Shown piece by piece: positions 7,540 through 13,765 of a DNA stretch of 16,697 nucleotides; position 1 is the first letter of the stretch, and the number at the start of each line of letters is the position of its first letter. The notes beneath the pieces are model-generated. The model did not search any database. It was not told the DNA's origin and saw only the letters and a list, made by a program, of their open reading frames with translations. The DNA is from an uncultured Ruminococcus sp. (lineage in GTDB: Bacteria; Bacillota; Clostridia; Oscillospirales; Ruminococcaceae): assembly GCA_900752785.1 (NCBI GenBank), contig CAADWP010000158.1, positions 1-16,697 on the forward strand, given 5' to 3'. The position numbers were made by a program, and so were the translations under genes.

Positions 7540-7700
7540 GAGCCTGTTTAATATCTTTCTGCGCACATCTTTTTGGCAAATTTTCATGCTGAACTTCGTC
7601 AAAAGTCCTTGCAATACGCCAGTATTCCTGCGTACTTTTTCCTTGTCAGCATAAAAATCATGCTCAAAAATCTGCACACACAAAGATATTAAACAAGCTC
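7540..7700. mobile_element. Foldback MITE, IS1031/IS5-like ends, TAA duplication
   Basis: Terminal inverted repeats of 19 bp match at 18 positions (GAGCCTGTTTAATATCTTT at 7540-7558; the reverse complement at 7682-7700 differs by one base). The 161-bp unit is flanked by TAA on both sides (7537-7539 and 7701-7703), a three-base target duplication. The inside continues as an imperfect hairpin: TTTTCATGCTGA (7581-7592) pairs with 7647-7658, AAAAGT pairs with ACTTTT, and the apex AATAC-GCCA-GTATT (7613-7626) sits exactly at the midpoint. No transposase is encoded. GAGCC-type ends and TNA duplications are known for the IS1031 subgroup of the IS5 family, so it is probably a non-autonomous derivative. 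It lies between the operon promoter and mscS. Confidence 0.85.
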
Positions 7701-7720
7701 TAAATTGTTTTTACATTGTA

Positions 7721-7749
7721 ATTATAGCAAATTTTTCCGCTCAGGTCAA
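7721..7749 (-). promoter_or_regulatory. Sigma-A promoter of the mscS-rsmA operon
   Basis: On the minus strand TTGACC (7749-7744) and TATAAT (7726-7721) are separated by 17 bases. RNA would start near 7714, so the whole foldback element lies in a leader of roughly 200 bases ahead of mscS. No other comparable promoter is seen within the tightly packed operon, so this one may drive all seven genes including rsmA. Confidence 0.75.
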
Positions 7750-7786
7750 TGTTAAAAAGATAAAAAAATAAAATAATTTAAAGGTA

Positions 7787-7815
7787 TTGCATTTAGGAAA
7801 AAAATGTGATAAAAT
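7787..7815 (+). promoter_or_regulatory. Promoter of the tRNA-Arg (and pduL) unit
   Basis: TTGCAT (7787-7792) and TAAAAT (7810-7815) are 17 bases apart, with the RNA start expected near 7822, ten bases before the tRNA. It is divergent from the mscS operon promoter about 40 bases away. Confidence 0.7.
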
Positions 7816-7831
7816 ATAAATGTTGATTTTT

Positions 7832-7908
7832 GTCCCAATAGCTCAGTAGGATAGAGCGGCTGCCTCCTAAGCAGCAGGCCGGAGGTTCGACTCCTCTTTG
7901 GGACGCCA
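7832..7908 (+). tRNA. tRNA-Arg (anticodon CCU)
   Basis: A complete cloverleaf is visible. The acceptor stem GTCCCAA (7832-7838) pairs with TTGGGAC (7898-7904). The anticodon stem GCTGC/GCAGC encloses the loop CTCCTAA, giving anticodon CCU, which reads AGG. The T arm is GGAGG-TTCGACT-CCTCT (7881-7897). The discriminator is G7905 and the CCA end is encoded (7906-7908). No intron or mismatch is seen; one G-U pair closes the T stem. Confidence 0.97.
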
Positions 7909-7913
7909 ATATA

Positions 7914-7933
7914 CCTGCCGCAACAGCGGCAGG
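7914..7933 (+). promoter_or_regulatory. Perfect hairpin between tRNA-Arg and pduL
   Basis: CCTGCCGC (7914-7921), loop AACA and GCGGCAGG (7926-7933) form a perfect 8-bp GC-rich stem six bases after the tRNA. It is followed by GTTACGTTTAAG and not a T-run, so it is a poor terminator. It may shield the 5' end of the pduL mRNA after the tRNA is cut off, or lower read-through. Confidence 0.6.
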
Positions 7934-7959
7934 GTTACGTTTAAGGGGGGATATTATTC

Positions 7960-8541
7960 ATGTCAAAAAAATTTATTGTTGAAACTTCTGCACGTCACGT
8001 TCACGTTACTCAGGAGCATCTTGAAATCCTTTTCGGTAAAGGGTATGAGCTTACAAAAAAGAAGGATCTTTCCCAGCCGGGTCAATTTGCCTGTGAGGAA
8101 AGAGTCACTGTTGTAGGTCCTAAGAAGGAACTGGCAGGCGTATCTATTCTCGGTCCGGTACGTCCCGCTACGCAGGTTGAACTTTCAGCTACAGACGCGC
8201 GTTCTATCGGAATTACAGCTCCTGTAAGAGAATCCGGCGATATTGCCAATTCAGGCGGATGCAAGATAGTCGGACCGTGCGGCGAAATTGAAATAAACGA
8301 GGGTGTTATCGTTGCAAAGCGTCATATCCATCTTACTCCTGCCGATGCTGAAGAGCTTGGTGTTAAGGACAAGGATATTGTATGGGTCGCTCTTAACACA
8401 GACGGAAGAAGCGCTATTCTCGGTGATGTTGTATGCCGTGTTTCTGATAAGTTTGCCCGTGCAATGCACATCGACACAGATGAGTCCAATGCTGTTTCAG
8501 CTCCGCGCGAGCTTTACGGTGAGATCGTTAAAATTGGATAA
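7960..8541 (+). CDS. pduL: PduL-type phosphotransacylase
   Basis: PduL swaps CoA and phosphate on acyl groups (propanoyl-CoA or acetyl-CoA with acyl phosphate) and is unrelated in fold to Pta. The 193-residue product has two matching barrel halves with the zinc-binding histidine motifs RHVHVT (12-17) and RHIHLTP (121-127), and the late MHIDTDESNA (169-178). The conserved core begins almost at residue 8, so the N-terminal encapsulation peptide found on microcompartment-bound PduL is missing. No shell genes are nearby. A free cytosolic enzyme acting as the phosphotransacetylase for acetate formation is likely, by inference. The ribosome binding site AAGGGGGG ends about nine bases before the ATG. 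There is no clear private promoter, so it may be read through from the tRNA promoter. Confidence 0.94.
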   Translation: MSKKFIVETSARHVHVTQEHLEILFGKGYELTKKKDLSQPGQFACEERVTVVGPKKELAGVSILGPVRPATQVELSATDARSIGITAPVRESGDIANSGGCKIVGPCGEIEINEGVIVAKRHIHLTPADAEELGVKDKDIVWVALNTDGRSAILGDVVCRVSDKFARAMHIDTDESNAVSAPRELYGEIVKIG

Positions 8542-8560
8542 TAAAAAATACATATAAAAA

Positions 8561-8601
8561 AATAAAGGCTGCCGTACAAATTAAATACGACAGCCTTTAT
8601 T
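8561..8601. terminator. Bidirectional terminator between pduL and GH9
   Basis: AATAAAGGCTG-C-CGTA (8561-8576) pairs with TACG-A-CAGCCTTTATT (8586-8601), one mismatch in a 16-base stem with a 9-base loop. Minus-strand RNA ends in TTTATTTTTTTA, a strong U-run for the GH9 operon. Plus-strand RNA ends in TTTATTGTATT, adequate for pduL. Confidence 0.85.
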
Positions 8602-8632
8602 GTATTCTTAAATTTGAATTATTACTATGATA

Positions 8633-10984
8633 TTATTTTTCAATCAATGCTTTTTTCATCAAACATAGGTCAAATACATCAAGCCTATCATCATCGCATA
8701 GATCGCCTGCTTTCCAGTCGGCAAGCTTTGTGTCGGGCACGTCAAGAATCCATTTTTGAAGTAAGACAACATCTGCAATATCAAACTTTCCATCTGCATT
8801 AACGTCGCCCTTTACAGAATTATTTTCATCATTTGCAAATGTAAGCAGATAGGTCAGCGGCGAGTTCCAGTAAATTGTGATCTCGTTGGTAGTGTAACTC
8901 TCCTGATTGTCCACGTAGCATTTACCGGTTGGCTGACCGGAACAGTATGCTTTCATTGCGCTGTCCTCTAAAAATGGATGAACGCCTCCCACAAGCATTC
9001 CTTTCATAGCTTGATTCTGTGCAATGGAAGGTCTGCGGTGAGGGTGCAGCGGTGAAACCGTACCGTATCCGGTAAAATAACAAATTCCAAGAGGATTACA
9101 GCCGAAAAGATAATTTAAATTTGCATTTGCAGCATCAAGAAATTTTTTATCACCTGTCAATTGATACGCATATCCAAGCAGTATGCCTTGATTACATGCT
9201 TTCATATTGCTGCCCCATCCGTTTCGATTATATTCTTTTACTGAATATCCAAATACATTATTTCCAGAATCAGCTAAATAATTATCAGCGCTTCTGAGAA
9301 TGGAGTTTTTTGATTTTTTATAGATATCGGAATTCTTGTCTATACCTTTCGCTGTAATAATCGCAATACTGCCGTAATCACCAAGATTAGCAGAATCCAT
9401 GCCTGTTTTTATGCCGATTGCCTCCACTGCTTTCAGATATTTTTCTTCGCCTGTTGCACGCCACATCTGAGCAGCCGCCCAGTAACGCTCATCTTTATCG
9501 GAACTGTCGCCGTATTCGCCCGTCACAATATCGGTTGGATTTTTGAAAATAAGATTTGGATTTTCTTCAAGAAATTGCCATGCCTTTTCACCGGCAGTAA
9601 GACATTTTTCAGCAAATTCAGCATCGATATCTTTATACATTTCATATGCAAGAGCCATTGTTCCACAGAAATCAGCCGTTGCAGTTGTGGAAACAGGCGT
9701 AACGATAAGCTCTTCCGTTTCTTTTTCAGGCATGATATATCCACAAAATGAAGCGCAGCTTACTTTATGATGTACTCCGCCTGAGCTGTCTTGCATTTTC
9801 AGCATCCACTCAATTTCATATCTTGCTTCGTCCAGCACATCGGGAATACCGTTTCCGCTTTCTAAAATTCCAATGCTGTCACTGAACATTTCGGGAGCAT
9901 TTTGATATGAATAAAGCAAATCTGCAACTGTTTTTGCACCTGTGACAACATATCTTCCATAATCTCCTGCATCGTGCCAACCGCCGCTGACATCAATTTT
10001 TTCATTCGTTCCGTAAACTGTTGCCAGCGAGTTATGACAAGCCTTGTGACCGAAAATATCGTCCTCAACTGCCGTTCCGCATCTTTGCAGATAAAGCATT
10101 TTTATAGAATCGTCAAGTGCGGTATCGTAAACATCATCCGAAATTTCAAAAGTATAGGAATTATCCAGATTTCCGCAAGCTATATAATATTTTCCCTCTT
10201 GCGTAACTTCTGAAAAGTCACCCTTGCGGACTTTTTCGTCTGCGAAGCTGCTGTATGTTTCAGGTTCAAGCGAACTTGTATAAACGATTTTTCCTGTATC
10301 AGCATTGACAACAGAAAACGTGCTTTCATCAGCAGCGTCTGTAAAAACAGCCGTTTTGACTGCATTTGTACGATATCCGACCTGATTTGTAACGATAGGC
10401 GGCTCGTATTTTTTTATTCCCGAATAATCAACATTGCTGTCGTCAATCAGTTCAAGAAAAACGTTATCAATGTAGATCGTATGCTCAGGAAGATTTTCTT
10501 CATAGTTACCGCAATTGAACTGCAAACGAGCCATAATATCCGTATCAGCTTCCATGGTAAATTCGTAGTCGACCGTCTGAGTTTTTTCTGCAAGCGATAA
10601 AGTTTTTGATGTATACGCCTGATACGTACCGCCGTTTTGCTGTATCATGCCGTCAACCGTTCTGTCTGCTGTGGATGAAATATCATATTTCAGACGGTAT
10701 ACGCCGTTTTTGTAAAGAGGAATAATGTCATAGTATAGTTGTACAGCCCATGTTACATCGCCGGTCGATGAAACTTTCAAGGCAAGTCTGCCGGAATCAT
10801 AACCAATACTGCCTACGCCGCCGTCCTGACAATGAACGTCCCAGCCGTTTGTACTGCTGTCAAATGTGGAATTGCTGATTAAATTCATATTTTCAGCATA
10901 AGACGGCACATAAGAAATTACGCTTCCCATCATGACCGCAGAGCATAAAACAGCCGTGCATTTTTTCAAAATGTTGCGTTTCAT
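8633..10984 (-). CDS. Secreted cellulosomal GH9 cellulase with CBM4 and dockerin
   Basis: This 783-residue exported glycoside hydrolase family 9 enzyme should cut beta-1,4-glucan. In order: signal peptide (1-30, cleavage likely after SYA), CBM4/9-like carbohydrate-binding module (about 31-182), CelD_N Ig-like domain (about 193-283, beginning PPIVTNQVGY) and GH9 catalytic domain (about 286-718). Then comes a type I dockerin (725-783) with two calcium loops (GDVNADGKFD at 726-735 and GDLCDDDRLD at 760-769). GH9 signatures are intact: GGWHDAGDYGRYV with D338 and D341, the CNPLG...HPHRRPS region (629-653), and TTNE with the acid E701. The CBM4-Ig-GH9 layout is seen in processive cellobiohydrolase-like and endo-acting members, so the mode is open. 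The dockerin should dock it onto a scaffoldin. AGGAGG precedes the ATG, and the gene begins three bases after the tetR stop. Confidence 0.96.
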   Translation of the reverse strand: MKRNILKKCTAVLCSAVMMGSVISYVPSYAENMNLISNSTFDSSTNGWDVHCQDGGVGSIGYDSGRLALKVSSTGDVTWAVQLYYDIIPLYKNGVYRLKYDISSTADRTVDGMIQQNGGTYQAYTSKTLSLAEKTQTVDYEFTMEADTDIMARLQFNCGNYEENLPEHTIYIDNVFLELIDDSNVDYSGIKKYEPPIVTNQVGYRTNAVKTAVFTDAADESTFSVVNADTGKIVYTSSLEPETYSSFADEKVRKGDFSEVTQEGKYYIACGNLDNSYTFEISDDVYDTALDDSIKMLYLQRCGTAVEDDIFGHKACHNSLATVYGTNEKIDVSGGWHDAGDYGRYVVTGAKTVADLLYSYQNAPEMFSDSIGILESGNGIPDVLDEARYEIEWMLKMQDSSGGVHHKVSCASFCGYIMPEKETEELIVTPVSTTATADFCGTMALAYEMYKDIDAEFAEKCLTAGEKAWQFLEENPNLIFKNPTDIVTGEYGDSSDKDERYWAAAQMWRATGEEKYLKAVEAIGIKTGMDSANLGDYGSIAIITAKGIDKNSDIYKKSKNSILRSADNYLADSGNNVFGYSVKEYNRNGWGSNMKACNQGILLGYAYQLTGDKKFLDAANANLNYLFGCNPLGICYFTGYGTVSPLHPHRRPSIAQNQAMKGMLVGGVHPFLEDSAMKAYCSGQPTGKCYVDNQESYTTNEITIYWNSPLTYLLTFANDENNSVKGDVNADGKFDIADVVLLQKWILDVPDTKLADWKAGDLCDDDRLDVFDLCLMKKALIEK

Positions 10985-10987
10985 AAG

Positions 10988-11614
10988 TTAAACCTCCTGT
11001 TTCAGATAATGTAATATAAACGTGTAAACCACATCATAAATTTGAATCGGATAATAAGGAATATCGGCATATTCCAGCGCTTTTTTCTGACTGCCGCTAT
11101 CGCTTGCATAGCTGTCTATGCCGTACAGAAAAATGAAAAAGCTCTGTTGAAATTCCTTTTTTGCCGTATCGGTAATAGTCGGAAAGAATTTGTCCAGACA
11201 TATCAATAGCGTTTGCATAGCGGCATAAGTGACCTGCTGCACTTCCGCAAGACGTTCGGTACGGCTGTTTTCTTCCAGTTCATAGTGATTCCACGAAATC
11301 AGCTTCAAAAAATATCTGCGTTCCTGTAAGGAAGAAGCAATAGCTTCAGCAAATTCGATCAGGGTCATGCTGTCATGATCTTCGATTTTCTGCAATACAC
11401 TACACCATGACTGAAATTCCCTTGCAATCAGCGCAAGAAAAATTTCCTCTTTTGTCTGAAAATAGTTATAGATAGAACTGCGTTTCATGCTGGTTTTTTC
11501 GCCTATTTCACGCATAGAGATATTTCGGAAACTCATGGTCTGATAGAGTTCTTCAAAAGCATTAATAATTTCGTTTTTTCGAGAATTGATAAGTTTTTCT
11601 GAACCTCGTGACAT
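10988..11614 (-). CDS. TetR-family transcriptional repressor
   Basis: A 208-residue TetR-type regulator. The N-terminal DNA-binding domain has the helix-turn-helix ISMREIGEKTSMKRSSIYNYFQTKEEIF (about 32-59) with the typical YNYF pattern. The rest is a helical ligand and dimer domain rich in aromatic residues (SFFIFLYGIDSY, IPYYPIQIYDVVYTFI), whose ligand cannot be told. The ATG follows AGGAG by seven bases. It is first in a two-gene unit with the GH9 cellulase (three bases between stop and start, the GH9 ribosome binding site inside the end of tetR). Two matching palindromes flank its own promoter, so autorepression is strongly suggested, with the cellulase under the same control. TetR proteins more often guard efflux pumps, so this pairing is unusual. 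Confidence 0.93.
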   Translation of the reverse strand: MSRGSEKLINSRKNEIINAFEELYQTMSFRNISMREIGEKTSMKRSSIYNYFQTKEEIFLALIAREFQSWCSVLQKIEDHDSMTLIEFAEAIASSLQERRYFLKLISWNHYELEENSRTERLAEVQQVTYAAMQTLLICLDKFFPTITDTAKKEFQQSFFIFLYGIDSYASDSGSQKKALEYADIPYYPIQIYDVVYTFILHYLKQEV

Positions 11615-11640
11615 GGTAAAACTCCTTTTATTTTCTAAGC

Positions 11641-11653
11641 TGACAATTTGTCA
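11641..11653. promoter_or_regulatory. TetR operator O1 (covers RNA start)
   Basis: TGACAATTTGTCA is a palindrome with one central base. It covers the predicted RNA start (about 11652) of the tetR promoter. It shares both half-sites with O2 (11674-11686); the centres are 33 bp apart, about three helical turns, so bound dimers would lie on one face of the DNA. Confidence 0.75.
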
Positions 11654-11658
11654 TTTAT

Positions 11659-11687
11659 ATTATACGCCTAAATTGACAAGTTGTCAA
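11659..11687 (-). promoter_or_regulatory. Consensus promoter of tetR-GH9
   Basis: Perfect sigma-A promoter on the minus strand: TTGACA (11687-11682), 17 bases, TATAAT (11664-11659). It is flanked and overlapped by the two operator palindromes, as expected for a strong promoter kept off by a repressor. Confidence 0.9.
11673..11687. promoter_or_regulatory. TetR operator O2 (overlaps the -35)
   Basis: TTGACAAGTTGTCAA is a 15-base palindrome with one central base and contains the whole -35 hexamer of the tetR promoter. Its core TGACAA-N-TTGTCA is identical in both half-sites to O1, which supports one dimeric regulator binding both. Confidence 0.8.
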
Positions 11688-11745
11688 GATAGAACAAAAA
11701 AATTTTAAACTTGACATATTTAATGAAAAGAGAATAGGTAAAACA

Positions 11746-11802
11746 ATGTCAAATTATAAATCCTATATTTTGGAAGCCGTTAAAGAACTAAGGAAGCGCT
11801 GA
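11746..11802 (+). pseudogene. Possible 5' remnant of a gene divergent from tetR
   Basis: A short frame of 18 codons begins at the ATG at 11746 (MSNYKSYILEAVKELRKR) and stops inside the left end of the foldback element at 11792. The first 15 codons lie outside the element, and codon 15 straddles the CTAA duplication. The position, divergent from tetR, is where the regulated target gene of a TetR protein often sits. Against this, removing the element and one CTAA copy gives only two more codons (I, T) before a stop, and the upstream AGG is a weak ribosome binding site. It could be a decayed gene start or chance. Confidence 0.25.
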
Positions 11803-11962
11803 TTAAATCCAGTGCGTAGATCGCGCAGTCATATTTTCGTCAGATTGTATAGAAATGGCGCAGGAATGCTGACACATTTCAAGAAATGTCTGTGCAAGAT
11901 AACGGAAAATATGCAAGCAAAATGCATGCTGAGCCGTAAGGCGTGATTTATTCAGTGATTCC
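11792..11962. mobile_element. Foldback MITE, IS5-like ends, CTAA duplication
   Basis: This 171-bp unit is bounded by 18-bp inverted repeats matching at 15 positions (GGAAGCGCTGATTAAATC at 11792-11809; GATTTATTCAGTGATTCC at 11945-11962) and flanked by CTAA on both sides (11788-11791, 11963-11966). The inside folds back: CATATTTTC (11830-11838) pairs with 11905-11913, and CATTTC (11875-11880) pairs with GAAATG (11883-11888) near the centre. It has no open frame of note. GGAAG-type ends with a four-base YTAR duplication are known for the IS5 subgroup proper, so this is probably a miniature element moved by such a transposase. Its ends and insides differ from those of the element at 7540-7700. 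Confidence 0.85.
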
Positions 11963-12014
11963 CTAATTACTTGAAAGCAAAATGTAAATTTCAGGCAAAT
12001 ACTATGTTCTGAGG

Positions 12015-12043
12015 TTGCATTGAATAAAAGAATGTGGTATAAT
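12015..12043 (+). promoter_or_regulatory. Promoter of the FHA-SEDS-PBP operon
   Basis: TTGCAT (12015-12020) and TATAAT (12038-12043) are 17 bases apart. The RNA would start near 12050, just upstream of the AGGGGG ribosome binding site (12054-12059). The leader is therefore very short. The foldback element ends about 50 bases upstream. Confidence 0.75.
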
Positions 12044-12066
12044 ACTATAAGTTAGGGGGCTTTAAT

Positions 12067-12486
12067 TTGAATACACTTAATCTTATATTATGTGCTGTTG
12101 CCGCAGCAACTCTTGATATATGCGCTCTCGTCCTTATACTGACTGCATATTCGGAAAGAAGATCATGCAAAAAACGCTGGGACAAATTGACGGGAACTAT
12201 GGAGCTTGCCGAACAATCCATGACATATCCTCTTGTTTGTGACGAAATACTTATCGGACGTCATGCATCCGCCGATATACGACTGCCCGATATTTCAGTT
12301 TCTCGGTATCACGCAATGCTTACTGTATCCAATGGCGTATGGGTAATTACAGATATCGGCTCGAAATCAGGAGTTTTTGTTAACGGAAATCTTATAAAAC
12401 AGGCCGTTCTCCGTGAAAATGATACGATAAATATAGGCGTTCGCCGACTGATCTTCAGACGAAGGAGTGATTCATATGTCCGCTAA
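12067..12486 (+). CDS. Membrane-anchored FHA-domain protein
   Basis: FHA domains bind phosphothreonine, usually made by Ser/Thr kinases. The 139-residue product has one N-terminal membrane helix (about 5-28), a short basic linker, and a cytoplasmic FHA domain (about 58-132). Key pattern residues are present: GR at 64-65, SVSRYHA at 77-83 with S79 and H82, and DIGSKSGVFVNG at 96-107. The usual Asn in SxNG is Ser (SKSG), a minor change. Translation begins at TTG 12067, seven bases after AGGGGG; no ATG fits. It overlaps the SEDS gene by 11 bases. Like actinobacterial FhaB near RodA and PbpA, it probably links a PrkC/PknB-type kinase signal to wall synthesis, by inference; no kinase lies in the window. 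Confidence 0.92.
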   Translation: MNTLNLILCAVAAATLDICALVLILTAYSERRSCKKRWDKLTGTMELAEQSMTYPLVCDEILIGRHASADIRLPDISVSRYHAMLTVSNGVWVITDIGSKSGVFVNGNLIKQAVLRENDTINIGVRRLIFRRRSDSYVR

Positions 12487-13765
12487 TCCTATTTCATTTG
12501 CATTTTCATGTATTTTTGTGATATTTGCGCATTCCGCAATGCTCGTCAACGTTTTTATAAACGGCAGCTATGAAAGCCTGACTCCTGTCATTACGCTGGC
12601 AGCTGCCGTACTTTTCCTTGATATAGCGTATTTTGTAATTATTCCGTTTTTCAGGCAAAGCAGTTATACCGTAGATTTTTTGCTCCTGTTGATACTGAAT
12701 ATGAGCGTTATTTTTCAATCCTGCTTTGGCGGAGTCCGTCTTTCCGTAAAACATTATATCACTGTAATTGCAGCCCTTGCCGCCTGTCGTGCAGGCTATC
12801 TCTTATGCCGCAATTATAAATGGATACAACGGCAGCGGAAGTACTTTTATATCGGAATAGGATTGCTTTTTATAATTATCCTGACCTTAACCGGAAATCG
12901 ACGCATGTGGATCTCACTTGGTTCGATCACTATCCAGCCTTCGGAATTTATTAAGCCGCTGTTTATCCTTGTTTGTGCTACTTCTGTAACAGCTCAGCAG
13001 AAAAAACATAAAATACTATGCTTCAATGTCGTTTATGAAAATCTCGCACTTTTGGGTCTAACGGCTATGATATGCCTGCTTCAATGGTGGTGCAGAGATC
13101 TTGGAAGTCTTCCGACATTTCTGGGAATTTACATCAGCGGCTTTTTGTTTAGGATATGCTATCCCAAGGCCAAGCTTTCCAAGAAAACTTTTATATTGGC
13201 CGGAATTGTTCTTCTTGCTGCTGCTCTTGCCGCAATGAAGTTTGCTCCTGCCTACGTTCAGGAACGGCTGCATGTTGATATATGGAGCGACACAAACGGA
13301 AACGGCTATCAACAGTCGCGTGCACTTATTGGTATCGCTAACGGAGGCTGGTTTGGAAAAGGTCCCGGAAACGGATATCTTTGCAATATCTTTGCACATG
13401 ACAATGACATTGTCTTTGCTACTGTCTGTGAAGAATGGGGACTTCTTTATGCACTGATGATGATCTGCGTTATACTTATTATGCTTGCTATTCCGCTAAT
13501 AAATCCTCCGAGATCATATTATCACGGAACTATTGCTGCCGGAGTATGCGCGGCTTTTACCGTCCAAATGGCACTGAATATATTTGGATCATGCAATATG
13601 ATACCATTTACCGGAGTCACAATCCCGTTTATTTCCTCGGGAGGAAGCTCAATGATGGCAAGCGGCTTTATGATCGGAATGCTTGTTGCCGCTCAGTCTC
13701 CGATATTTAAGGAATCTGCTCCAAAGCAGAAAAAAGTAAAATCAATGAGGAGGCTTGCACAATGA
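12476..13765 (+). CDS. SEDS-family peptidoglycan glycosyltransferase (FtsW/RodA/SpoVE)
   Basis: SEDS proteins polymerise lipid II into glycan strands together with a class B PBP. This 429-residue multipass protein shows the family marks: ITIQPSEFIKP (about residues 153-163), WWCRDLGSLPTF with the catalytic-type Asp, GGWFGKGPGNG, FATVCEEWGLL, and the C-terminal PFTGVTIPFISSGGSSMM. I use the ATG at 12476, which has AAGGAG eight bases upstream; the in-frame GTG at 12467 is part of that ribosome binding site. It sits between an FHA gene and a class B PBP gene with overlaps on both sides (11 and 4 bases), so the three should be made together. Whether it serves elongation, division or sporulation cannot be decided from sequence; the FHA neighbour favours a RodA-like role. 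Confidence 0.94.
   Translation: MSANPISFAFSCIFVIFAHSAMLVNVFINGSYESLTPVITLAAAVLFLDIAYFVIIPFFRQSSYTVDFLLLLILNMSVIFQSCFGGVRLSVKHYITVIAALAACRAGYLLCRNYKWIQRQRKYFYIGIGLLFIIILTLTGNRRMWISLGSITIQPSEFIKPLFILVCATSVTAQQKKHKILCFNVVYENLALLGLTAMICLLQWWCRDLGSLPTFLGIYISGFLFRICYPKAKLSKKTFILAGIVLLAAALAAMKFAPAYVQERLHVDIWSDTNGNGYQQSRALIGIANGGWFGKGPGNGYLCNIFAHDNDIVFATVCEEWGLLYALMMICVILIMLAIPLINPPRSYYHGTIAAGVCAAFTVQMALNIFGSCNMIPFTGVTIPFISSGGSSMMASGFMIGMLVAAQSPIFKESAPKQKKVKSMRRLAQ

Noticed and set aside
11711..11740. TTGACA at 11711-11716 as promoter of the divergent remnant
   Set aside because: The sequence at the -10 position (ATAGGT or TAGGTA) is a poor match, so a working promoter cannot be claimed.
11786..11968. 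CRISPR-like or attenuator reading of the inverted repeats
   Set aside because: There are no regularly spaced direct repeats; terminal repeats plus a CTAA duplication are better explained by a transposable element.
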